Shown: piece by piece, positions 42,672 to 50,764 of the stretch
Numbering within the stretch: position 1 is the first letter of the stretch
How the letters are laid out: each line of letters opens with the position of its first letter
Source: Streptomyces spinoverrucosus
GTDB lineage: Bacteria; Actinomycetota; Actinomycetes; Streptomycetales; Streptomycetaceae
Assembly (NCBI RefSeq): GCF_015712165.1
Contig: NZ_JADPZX010000001.1
Coordinates: forward strand, 4,357,001 to 4,421,000
Direction of reading: 5' to 3'
DNA length: 64,000 bases
The notes under the pieces: generated by a model
Seen by the model: only the letters and a program-made list of their open reading frames with translations
Databases searched by the model: none
What the model was told of the DNA's origin: nothing
Program-made: the position numbers and the translations under genes

Positions 42672-43352
42672 ATGGACCTGACGTATTCAGCCGGCAGCAT
42701 CCCGCACCGCCCCGTCGCGTTGTTGCTGGCCCTCGCCGGAGTCGCCGGAGCCCTGCTGATCGGCAGCGGCGGTCTGGACACGGTGGTCGGCTGCGGTGTG
42801 AGCGCCGATCCCTACCCGTCGCAGACGGCGCAGGACTGGGTCGAGAACGCCGACCATGTCGTCGTGGCCACCCCGGTCGGCGAGGAGGAGACCAACCGGC
42901 GCGAGTTCGAGAAGGGCGCGTACCGCTACCAGACCGACCGGACGGTCACCTTCCGCGCGGACGACGTCCTCTGGTCCGCCCCGCGTGCCGACCGGTCGCT
43001 CGACGAGGGCTTCGAACTGACCGCCCCCGGCTGGCGCGTCCACCGCGCGAGCGGCAACCGCAGCAAGCGGACCGCCGGCTACGCACCCCGCCTGGAGCTC
43101 GACCACACCTACCTGCTCGCCGTGCGCTGGACGGCCGACGGGTGGGCCGTCCTGGGGGAGGGCGCCGCCATCCCGTTCGACGACCGCACGGCAGGGCGGG
43201 GCGAATGGTGCGGCCGGGTGCTGAGCGAGGAGGACGTGGCACGTGGCGAACGCTTCTCCCGCCGGGCCGACGACAGCCTGGAGAAGGCCGTGAACGGCCG
43301 GGACGAACAGGCCGTCGTCCACGCCCTCGAAACCGCCGCCGCCCCGGACTGA
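42672..43352 (+). CDS. Exported or membrane-anchored protein of unknown function
   Basis: 226 aa. One N-terminal hydrophobic segment (VALLLALAGVAGALLIGSGG, about 15-34) is followed by a soluble domain with PSQTAQDWVENADHVVVATP, a pattern common in exported actinobacterial proteins with a beta-rich fold. A cysteine lies near the membrane (VGCGVSADPY) and another near the C-terminus (GEWCGRVL). It reads toward, and ends 10 bases from, the convergent kinase-like gene. Confidence 0.7.
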   Translation: MDLTYSAGSIPHRPVALLLALAGVAGALLIGSGGLDTVVGCGVSADPYPSQTAQDWVENADHVVVATPVGEEETNRREFEKGAYRYQTDRTVTFRADDVLWSAPRADRSLDEGFELTAPGWRVHRASGNRSKRTAGYAPRLELDHTYLLAVRWTADGWAVLGEGAAIPFDDRTAGRGEWCGRVLSEEDVARGERFSRRADDSLEKAVNGRDEQAVVHALETAAAPD

Positions 43353-43362
43353 CCGGCGTCGC

Positions 43363-46300
43363 TCAGTTCGTCCCGATCCGCGCCAGCAGATCCACGATCC
43401 GGCCCTGCACCTCCGTACTCGTGGACCGCTCCGCGAGGAACAGCACCGTTTCGCCGGAGGCCAGCCGCGGCAGGTCGGCCTGGTCGACGGCGGCCGTGTA
43501 GACGACGAGCGGGGTGCGGGTGAGCTGCCCGTTCGCGCGCAGCCAGTCGACGATCCCGGCCCGCCGCCGATGCACCTGCAGCAGGTCCATCACGACCAGG
43601 TTCGGCCGGAACTGCCCCGCCAGCGTCACCGCGTCCGCGTCACTCGCCGCCCGCGCCACCTGCATCCCGCGCCGCTCCAGCGTCGCGGTCAGCGCCAGCG
43701 CGATCTCCGCGTGCTCCTCGATGAGCAGCACGCGCGGCGGGTGCTGCTCACTGTCACGCGGGGCGAGCGCCTTCAGTAGCACGGCGGGATCGGCGCCGTA
43801 CGCCGCCTCGCGCGTCGCCTGCCCGAGCCCGGCCGTCACCATGACCGGCACCTCCGCCGCCACCGCCGCCTGCCGCAGCGACTGCAGCGCGGTGCGCGTG
43901 ATCGGACCGGTCAGCGGGTCCACGAACAGCGCCGCCGGGAACGCGGCGATCTGCGCGTCCACCTCCTCGCGCGAGTGCACGATCACCGGCCGGTAGCCGC
44001 GGTCGCTGAGCGCCTGCTGGGTCGACACGTCCGGCGCGGGCCACACCAGCAGCCGACGCGGGTTGTCGAGCGGCTCCGGCGGCAGCTCGTCGTCCATCGG
44101 CTGGGGCAGCGGCGGATCCGCCACCTCGACGGCCCCACCGGGACCGTCCAGCGGTTCGGGCCCCTCGTCGGCGTTCTCGTCCGGCGCGCCTATGGCGTAC
44201 GACCGTCCGGCGTCCTCCGCCGGCCCGGCGAGCCGCGACTGCCCGGCCAACGAGGACTGCTTCTGCTGGGCGGCGGCGGCCTGCTCGCCCTGCGGATGCG
44301 GGCGTGCGGCGGCCGGCTCCGGCGGCGTCCCCAGCTTGCGGCGCCGACCACCGCCCGACGACTGGTGCGGGGGCGGAGTCGCCCCGGCCGACGGCTGCTG
44401 CACCTGCGCCGCCTGCCGTGTGAACGGCACACCCTGCCCCAGCGTCCGCACACTGATCGCCCGGCCCTGCGTGGCGTTCGAATCCGCGGGCGCGGCGGCA
44501 CCGGCGCCGGCCTCGGCGGGCAGCGGCTGCGCCATCCGCGCCTGGGTGGCACTGGTCGGACCGGCCGCCGCCTCGGGAGGCAGCGGGGCGCCGGGGGCCG
44601 GTGGCTGTGGCGCGGCGGGGGGCGCCTGCTCGGGAGTCGAAGTCGGAGGTACGGGGCTCCCGGCCGCGTTCGCCGGCTGAGGCACCGGGGTGCCCGTGCC
44701 GGGCGTCTCGTCCGCACCGGCGCTGGCCGGCCACTGCTGCGGCGGCGGGGTGGTGCTCTGAGCCGGGGCCGCCTCGGCGGGGAGGGGCTGGGGGGCCGGG
44801 GCCTGCGGGGGTACGGCGGCCTGGGCCGGCTGCGGCTGGGGCTGCTGCGGGACGGGCGGGCCGGGGGTCGGCCGGCCCGCGACCGGCTGTGCGCCGCCCT
44901 GTGCGGGCACGGTGACCTGCCCGGACGGCTGCTGCGCGGGGACGTTCTGCCCCTGGGCCGCCGGGACGGCGGGCACGGACTGGGCCGGGGTCTGAGACTG
45001 GGCCTGGACCTGGGGCTGAGGCTGGGCCTGCGGCTTCGGCTGAGCCGTCTGTACCGGAGTCGCCTGGGCCGGAGTCGCCTGGGCCGGAATCGCCTGGGCC
45101 GGAATCGCCTGCGCGGGCGCCCCGTTCCCCTCGGCCTGCGGGGCCGCGACCCGACGTCGGCGCCCCGTCGGCGCGCTCGCCGGATGCGGCTGCGGTGGGG
45201 TGTGGTCGTCGGACTGGTCGTGCGGTACGGCGTCATGACGGCCGTGATCGTCGGCGGGCACGGCACCGGGAGTGCCCTGGCCCGGCACCTGCGCCTGCAC
45301 CGGACCGGCCTGCCCGGGCACCTGGACGGCCGCCGGGCCCAGCCCCTGAGGCTGCCCGGGCGCGGGGGGAGCCGCCTGAGCCGCCCCTCGATCGGCCTCG
45401 GCAGGCGGCAGCGCGAACACCGTGCGCGGACCCGCCTCCTGCGCGGCGGCCCGCTCCTGCGCCGCCGCGAGCGCCCGCCGCCGACGCCCGGTCGACTGCT
45501 GCTGCACCTCGGAACCGGCCCCGGCCGGAACAACCGAGGCAGATGCGTCAGGGGCAGGGGCCTTTGACCCGGCCGCGGGCAACGCCGCCGGCAGAGCGTG
45601 CTGTTCGCCCGCCGCACGCCGGGCCCGCCGACCGCCACCGGACGCGGGCACGCCCTGCGGCGGAACCGTCCCGCCCAGTCCGTTCGCGGCCGCCGCGGTG
45701 CCCGCGGCGTGCTCGGCGGCCGTGACGACAGCGCCCTCGGCCACTGGGTCCGCCGCCGCGCCGTCCGCCGTACCGTCCGCCACGGCGAGCTCGGCGCCCT
45801 CGGCCGGCCGCCCGCGCCGCCGCCCGGTACCGCCGCCGGCCTCACCCGCGTCACCCGGCGCCTGAGCCACCTCGGGCGCGGCCCGCCGCCGACGCCGCCC
45901 GGTGGGAGCGGCGCCCTCCGCCTCGTCGGTCTGAGGCACCTCGCTCTCCAGGAAGGCGTCCGTGGTGGCCCGCCGCGCGCGCCGCCGCCCGCCGCCGGAG
46001 GTTTCCTCGGCGGCCTCGGGCGCGGCTTCCGGCGCGGCCGGAGCGGCAACGGCCCCCGCCCCACCGCCGAGCGGCACCTCAAGGACGTAGGCACTGCCGC
46101 TCATACCCGGCACTTCGTGCGTCTGCAGCACGCCGCCGTGCGCGCGCACGATCCCGCGCACGATCGGCTCGTGCACCGGGTCTCCCCCGGCGTACGGCCC
46201 GCGCACCTCGATCCGTACGACCTCGCCGCGCTGCGCCGCCGCGACCACGACGGTGTTGTCCAGGTAACCGCCCGCCGACGCGGGCGCGTTGCCGGTCGCG

Positions 46301-47718
46301 TCGACACCCGCCACGTCGGCGACGAGATGAGCGAGGGCGGTGGCGAGGCGCTGCGGGTCCACCTCGGCCTCGATGGGCGGCGCGTGGACGGCGAACTGCA
46401 CGCGCCCCGGCCCGACGAGTTCGACGGCCCCGTCGACACCGGCCGCGACGACCGCGTCGAGCATCACCTTCGTACGCGTGATCTCCTCGGTGCCCGCGTC
46501 GAGCCGCTGGTAGCCGAGGACGTTGTCGATGAGCTGGGTGATCCGCGAGTAGCCGGCGGAGAGGTGGTGCAGGACCTGGTTGGCCTCGGGCCACAGCTGC
46601 CCGGCGTCGTCCGCGGCGAGGGCCGCGAGGTCGCGGCGCAGTTCGTCGAGGGGCCCGCGCAACGACCGCCCGAGCAGCGTCAGCAATTGCTCGTGCCGCC
46701 CGGCCAGGGCCTCGTAACGGTCCTTCTCCCGCTCGGCGAGCGCGGCGTACCGCTCCTCGCTCGCCGCGACCTCCTCCGTGTGCCGCTCGCGCAGCTCTTC
46801 CAGCTCGGTGACGTGCTGCTGGCGCAGGGCGGTGAGGTCGGAGGCGTGCTCCTCGGAGAGCCGCTCCAGCTCCTCGGCGTGCTGCTTCTCGACGGCGGCC
46901 TTCTCCTCGGCGAGCACGTCGTACGGCCGCCGGTCGGCGAAGGTCATCACGGCGCCGACGAGCTGGTCGCCGTCCCGCACGGGCGCGGTCGTGAGGTCGA
47001 CGGAGACCTTGTCCCCGCCCTTGGACCACAGCACCTGCCCGCGCACCCGGTGCTTGCGCCCGGAACGCAGGGTGTCGGCGAGCGCGGACTCCTCGTACGG
47101 GAAGGGCGAGCCGTCGGCGCGCGAGTGCAGGACGAGGTTGTGCAGCTCCTTGCCGCCGAGTTCGCCGGCCCGGTAGCCCAGGATCTGCGCGGCGGCCGGG
47201 TTGACGAGCACGATCCGCCCGTCGGTGTCCGTCCCGACCACACCCTCGGACGCGGCCCGCAGGATCATCTCGGTCTGCCGCTGCGAGCGGGCCAGCTCGG
47301 CCTCGGTGTCGACGGTGCCGGAGAGGTCGCGCACGACGAGCATGAGCAGCTCGTCACTTGCGTAGCCGTAACTGCCGTAGGCCTGCTGACCGTTCTCGAG
47401 ATTCGCGCTCGTGACCTCGACGGGGAATTCACTCCCGTCGGTCCGCCGGGCGATCATCCGGGTCGGCTTGGTCCGTCCGCGCGGGTCGATGTGGTCGGGC
47501 CTCCGCATGGAACCCGGGATGAGCTTGGAGTCGAACTGCGGCAACAGATCGAGCAGCCCGCGCCCGACGAGCGCGGTCCCGGGCGCCTCGAAGGCCTCCA
47601 GCGCGATGGTGTTCGCGTTGACGACGGTCCCGTTTGCGTTGACCAGCACCAACGCGTCGGGCAGCGCGTCCAGTATGGCTGCGAGGCGAGCAGCGCCTCG
47701 GGATGGCCTGCTGCTCAC
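43363..47718 (-). CDS. Giant PAS/kinase-like/receiver hybrid protein without phospho-acceptor His
   Basis: 1451 aa. Two PAS domains (about 10-130, 145-265) and a long coiled coil (about 270-345) lead to a HisKA-like helix pair where HELRTP is replaced by SLRGPLDELR. An ATPase-like domain (about 430-555) lacks the N-box Asn and DxGxG. Then comes about 650 residues of Ala/Pro/Gln/Gly-rich sequence and two C-terminal receiver-like domains (about 1221-1327 with FVDP; 1328-1451 with VVMDLLQ). Autophosphorylation looks impossible, so it is probably a signalling scaffold. GTG start with AGGAGGG upstream. Cytoplasmic. Confidence 0.85.
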   Translation of the reverse strand: MSSRPSRGAARLAAILDALPDALVLVNANGTVVNANTIALEAFEAPGTALVGRGLLDLLPQFDSKLIPGSMRRPDHIDPRGRTKPTRMIARRTDGSEFPVEVTSANLENGQQAYGSYGYASDELLMLVVRDLSGTVDTEAELARSQRQTEMILRAASEGVVGTDTDGRIVLVNPAAAQILGYRAGELGGKELHNLVLHSRADGSPFPYEESALADTLRSGRKHRVRGQVLWSKGGDKVSVDLTTAPVRDGDQLVGAVMTFADRRPYDVLAEEKAAVEKQHAEELERLSEEHASDLTALRQQHVTELEELRERHTEEVAASEERYAALAEREKDRYEALAGRHEQLLTLLGRSLRGPLDELRRDLAALAADDAGQLWPEANQVLHHLSAGYSRITQLIDNVLGYQRLDAGTEEITRTKVMLDAVVAAGVDGAVELVGPGRVQFAVHAPPIEAEVDPQRLATALAHLVADVAGVDATGNAPASAGGYLDNTVVVAAAQRGEVVRIEVRGPYAGGDPVHEPIVRGIVRAHGGVLQTHEVPGMSGSAYVLEVPLGGGAGAVAAPAAPEAAPEAAEETSGGGRRRARRATTDAFLESEVPQTDEAEGAAPTGRRRRRAAPEVAQAPGDAGEAGGGTGRRRGRPAEGAELAVADGTADGAAADPVAEGAVVTAAEHAAGTAAAANGLGGTVPPQGVPASGGGRRARRAAGEQHALPAALPAAGSKAPAPDASASVVPAGAGSEVQQQSTGRRRRALAAAQERAAAQEAGPRTVFALPPAEADRGAAQAAPPAPGQPQGLGPAAVQVPGQAGPVQAQVPGQGTPGAVPADDHGRHDAVPHDQSDDHTPPQPHPASAPTGRRRRVAAPQAEGNGAPAQAIPAQAIPAQATPAQATPVQTAQPKPQAQPQPQVQAQSQTPAQSVPAVPAAQGQNVPAQQPSGQVTVPAQGGAQPVAGRPTPGPPVPQQPQPQPAQAAVPPQAPAPQPLPAEAAPAQSTTPPPQQWPASAGADETPGTGTPVPQPANAAGSPVPPTSTPEQAPPAAPQPPAPGAPLPPEAAAGPTSATQARMAQPLPAEAGAGAAAPADSNATQGRAISVRTLGQGVPFTRQAAQVQQPSAGATPPPHQSSGGGRRRKLGTPPEPAAARPHPQGEQAAAAQQKQSSLAGQSRLAGPAEDAGRSYAIGAPDENADEGPEPLDGPGGAVEVADPPLPQPMDDELPPEPLDNPRRLLVWPAPDVSTQQALSDRGYRPVIVHSREEVDAQIAAFPAALFVDPLTGPITRTALQSLRQAAVAAEVPVMVTAGLGQATREAAYGADPAVLLKALAPRDSEQHPPRVLLIEEHAEIALALTATLERRGMQVARAASDADAVTLAGQFRPNLVVMDLLQVHRRRAGIVDWLRANGQLTRTPLVVYTAAVDQADLPRLASGETVLFLAERSTSTEVQGRIVDLLARIGTN

Positions 47719-47992
47719 GAGACGCTTCCCTCCTGTTACCGCACCTTGCCGACCGCTCGGGCCATCTTGCCAACCGGCCCGCGACGTGTCACGCGAGGGA
47801 GTCTAAGGGCTGGGGTTGTGCTCGCGACGCGGGATGCGAGAGAGGTCGCACGACGAAGTGACACGGAACGGAAGCGCGTCACCCGACCCCGCACACCCAC
47901 GCCACGCGCCGTTCGCGCCCCCTACGCCGGACCTTTACGTGTTGCCCGAGTGGTGTTCCGGAGTGGTGTTGGAGGTAAGGGAGCACGGGGGC

Positions 47993-48469
47993 TTACGCGC
48001 GGGCCTCGGGAAGGAACGGGACCAGCCGGTCCCAGCGGGCGATCTCGCAGCCGTTGCTGCGGTCGAACGTTGCATCGACGGGGCGCCCGGCCCACGTGCC
48101 GGTGACGCGGGCGGTGGCGGGCCCGCCGTACTGCATGGTGCACATGCTGTCCCGGGCCACCGGCGCGAACACGTCCCGCCCCCACCGGGTCTCCCGCTCC
48201 AGCGCCCGACACGCCCCGCCCGCGTCCGGGTGGCTCCCGCCACTCGGATGGCACTGCACCTCGAAGCTCCCATCCGCACCACTGCTCACACCACTGACGG
48301 TGACGGTGAGGTGATCGGCGTCGGTGTGGTGGAGCCCGCGGTGCTGGCCGAGGAAGGGCGAGGGCACGGCGGCGTCCGCGGGGGCGGCGGACAGCGAGGT
48401 GAGGGCGGCGAGAGAGGCGCCGGCGGCGAGGGCGAGGCGGGGCAGCGAGAGACTCATGACCTGCAACAT
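47993..48469 (-). CDS. SSI-family subtilisin inhibitor-like protein
   Basis: 158 aa. The signal peptide is RLALAAGASLAALTSLSAAP, cut near ADA. The mature domain has the SSI cysteine pattern (VQCHPSGG, GGACRALE, DSMCTMQYGG, SNGCEIARW). In canonical SSI the reactive loop is MCPMVYD, with P1 the second Met. Here MCTMQYG puts a methionine at P1, fitting a subtilisin-type target. Secreted. An alternative ATG at 48457 is possible. The 274 bp between it and the kinase-like gene shows no other gene. Confidence 0.87.
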   Translation of the reverse strand: MLQVMSLSLPRLALAAGASLAALTSLSAAPADAAVPSPFLGQHRGLHHTDADHLTVTVSGVSSGADGSFEVQCHPSGGSHPDAGGACRALERETRWGRDVFAPVARDSMCTMQYGGPATARVTGTWAGRPVDATFDRSNGCEIARWDRLVPFLPEARA

Positions 48470-48664
48470 GACCTGACTAACGCCCCACGCCCCCGGACGT
48501 TGCGCGCCTGTGCGCCCCCGGCGCTCGGCACCCGCCCCGACCGGCGGGGAAGCCCTTTGCCCTGCGGGCCGCCTGCCTAGTACCGTGGGGGGCGATTGGT
48601 GACAGCACGCTCGACTGTGTCATCATCTGCACACACCACTCGCGCCTGCGCGAGAGGCTGTGCT

Positions 48665-48755
48665 GGAGGCGTCGCCTAGTCCGGTCTATGGCGCCGCACT
48701 GCTAATGCGGTTTGGGCCTTAAAGCCCATCGAGGGTTCAAATCCCTCCGCCTCCG
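48665..48755 (+). tRNA. tRNA-Ser(GCT)
   Basis: 91-nt class II tRNA. Acceptor GGAGGCG/CGCCTCC, anticodon stem CCGCA/TGCGG with loop CTGCTAA (anticodon GCT), long variable arm, T loop TTCAAAT. CCA not encoded. Confidence 0.97.
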
Positions 48756-48946
48756 CACCTCACCGAAGCCCTGGTCCCCCGGACCGGGGCTTCGGTCGTT
48801 CCGGACCCCGTCAGACGCATTTCCGCAGGTCACAAGGGGTGCGGCCAATGGATTTCACATGGCGGCGGCAGTCATGTAATGTTCTTCCTGTCGCCGCGAG
48901 CGGGCCGGAAGGAACGGGAGCGGCGGGGAAAACAGAACACAGACAA

Positions 48947-49019
48947 GCACTCGTAGCTTAACGGATAGAGCATCTGACTACGGATCAGAAGGTTGCAGGT
49001 TCGAATCCTGCCGAGTGCG
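48947..49019 (+). tRNA. tRNA-Arg(ACG)
   Basis: 73-nt tRNA. Acceptor GCACTCG/CGAGTGC, anticodon loop CTACGGA (anticodon ACG), T loop TTCGAAT. Followed by an integrase relic about 1.3 kb downstream. Confidence 0.97.
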
Positions 49020-49325
49020 CACAGGTCGAAGGCCCCGGAGAGATCCGGGGCCTTCGGCGTTTCCGTAGACCTCCGTCGTCATGGCGATCTGCGAGTGCGG
49101 AGGACGCGCAGCGCACGCGCGCCTGATCGGTCGGCCCACTCGCCCTGGTGGCCGGCTGTGGTCGTCTGAGGTTCGTGCCGCCACGGTCAGCGAAGGAGAC
49201 CCGCGGCCGATTCTCGCCTTCACCAGGTCGCGAACCCGCAGGTCAGTGGTGTGGCGCGGTTGTTCTCTTCCGGATCTGTGCCGACGGCCATAGCGAGCGG
49301 GATACGCGTAGGCTCATACTGAGCC

Positions 49326-49547
49326 ATGACAAAACCTGCGGGATCGAAGCGTCATTTGCCCACCAGCCCCTTCAAGGTCCCGGCCACACCGGCTCCCAAG
49401 CACTTCGCCATGGGCGACCAAGTCACGCATGACGTGTACGGTCTCGGCCGGGTCATCGGCATCGAGGACGGGATCGCTGCGCTCGTGGACTTCGGCTCGG
49501 CGCAAATGCGGATCCTGAGCCCGTACACCAAGATGACCAAGCTGTAG
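49326..49547 (+). CDS. Small CarD/KOW-like protein
   Basis: 73 aa. A basic N-terminus (MTKPAGSKRHLPTSPFKVPA) is followed by a CarD/KOW-like beta domain (GDQVTHDVYGLGRVIGIEDG, ALVDFGSAQMRILSPYTKMT). Domains of this kind bind RNA polymerase or nucleic acid. The 306 bp between tRNA-Arg and this gene shows no other gene. The ORF stays open in the same frame after its TAG stop (see the next feature). Confidence 0.75.
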   Translation: MTKPAGSKRHLPTSPFKVPATPAPKHFAMGDQVTHDVYGLGRVIGIEDGIAALVDFGSAQMRILSPYTKMTKL

Positions 49548-49613
49548 GACCGCTGTGCCCGGCCACGGCACACCAGGCCCCTTCAGGGACCTGTACCGAA
49601 AGAGAGACCTCTC

Positions 49614-49772
49614 ATCGATCTGACACCGCTGTTCTCCGCCCCGGACGGGCAACCCCGCTGCTCCGGTGCAGCATCGCCGCCTCCGACGACAAATCCCTTC
49701 CAGGCCCCTGACTTCGGGCAGGACGCCTTGCCGTTCGAGGACGCGCAGGAGCCCGACCCCAAGGCAGCCTAG
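49614..49772 (+). CDS. Possible small protein lacking a standard start codon
   Basis: 52 codons in the same frame as the preceding gene, separated by its TAG. The sequence is protein-like: IDLTPLFSAPDGQPRCSG, NPFQAPDFGQDALPFEDA. No ATG, GTG or TTG is in frame after the TAG. AGAGAG lies seven bases before ATC at 49614, and a CTG follows two codons later. It is either a gene with a rare start, the tail of a decayed gene, or read-through product. Confidence 0.35.
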   Translation: MDLTPLFSAPDGQPRCSGAASPPPTTNPFQAPDFGQDALPFEDAQEPDPKAA

Positions 49773-49966
49773 TCAGGCTCCGTGGCCGCTCCGGCGCAGC
49801 TTTCCAAGCTGGGGGCCCATCAGGACACCGAAGCTGGTCGCTCCTACAGCGGGGGCGGGCCGCCGTCATGGACTATGACCGCGTGCACTACTTCATCGGA
49901 ACAGGTTGAAATGGCCGCGCCGGGCCCTGCCTTGGCCGTGGATGCTTCGCGTGTCACGATCGGGCC

Positions 49967-50182
49967 GTGATCAAGCTTTCGAAGATCGTGAGATGGGCAG
50001 ACGTCGTCCTCGATCTATTGGGCCTGGCGTTCGGCGTGATGGTGCTGATACTGGGTATCGAGACCTACCGCAACGGCGGTTCCATAGGCTGGCCCATAGC
50101 CGGGTCAGCCATTTTCTTGATCAACTTCTGGGTGGCTGCCCGTCGCCTCGCCCGGCGCAGGAAACCGACTCCAACGCCGTAG
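49967..50182 (+). CDS. Small membrane protein
   Basis: 71 aa from a GTG start. Two transmembrane helices (DVVLDLLGLAFGVMVLILGI; GWPIAGSAIFLINFWVAA) with a short Arg/Lys/Pro tail. Ribosome-binding site weak (CGATCGGGCC upstream). Between tRNA-Arg and an integrase relic, so possibly leftover cargo. Confidence 0.55.
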   Translation: MIKLSKIVRWADVVLDLLGLAFGVMVLILGIETYRNGGSIGWPIAGSAIFLINFWVAARRLARRRKPTPTP

Positions 50183-50299
50183 AGCGTGCAGGCGCCTCCC
50201 ACCAGTGACGGCAACCCTGACGGCAACGACGGTTCAGGGACCGGCCGCCTTCCGGTCGCCGCGCCCGTCTGTTGGGCCCGGCGCATCCGGAGAGGATCT

Positions 50300-50520
50300 G
50301 ACGGCCCGCCCGCTGGATCTGATGATCCACGTACAGCTCACCCGTCTCGAAGTCGATCGACTTCCAGGTGAGTCCGAGGACCGCACCGCGACGCAATCCT
50401 CGCCACGTTCTTGCCGATCTCCTCTTCGGTCACGGCGTGGGTGAGTGCGGCCCGCAACGCGTCGCGTGCCGCCTGGACCACCTGACCGGAGGGGTATGCC
50501 TCACAGCACTCCCTCACAGA
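50300..50520 (-). pseudogene. Integrase fragment (tyrosine recombinase relic)
   Basis: QAARDALRAALTHAVTEEEI with GKNVARIA (core-binding domain, about 50400-50470) is followed in another frame by RRGAVLGLTWKSIDFETGEL with YVDHQIQRAGRQ (start of the catalytic domain, about 50300-50396). The roughly 60 residues that normally separate these pieces are missing and both ends are lost. Confidence 0.75.
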
Positions 50521-50684
50521 CGACACGACGTCGGGGGTGCTCGCCGATGCTTGGGCAGCGCGTGGCTCCCCCGGGCAGTTGCCTGTGGTTCGCGGGCGAC
50601 TGAAGTTCGTGCGACCAGGCGCAGATGACACGAAAGGTCTGACCTGGCCAGGCACTCTCAGTGTTCCTGTGATTGCATGAAGTG

Positions 50685-50717
50685 ACATTCGCCCAGGTGT
50701 TCCAAAAGGGCGAATGT
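50685..50717 (+). promoter_or_regulatory. Inverted repeat upstream of the NHL gene
   Basis: ACATTCGCCC (50685-50694) and GGGCGAATGT (50708-50717) are perfect complements with a 13-nt loop, 47 bases before the ATG at 50765. It could be an operator or a hairpin in the leader. Confidence 0.5.
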
Positions 50718-50764
50718 GTTCGATTCCCGGGCACGGTCTGTGCCCGAAAGGAGCAATCCACGTC

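Noticed and set aside
45598..48105. 835-codon + strand frame
   Set aside because: Mirror of the Pro/Ala-rich kinase-like gene on the minus strand, kept open by GC bias.
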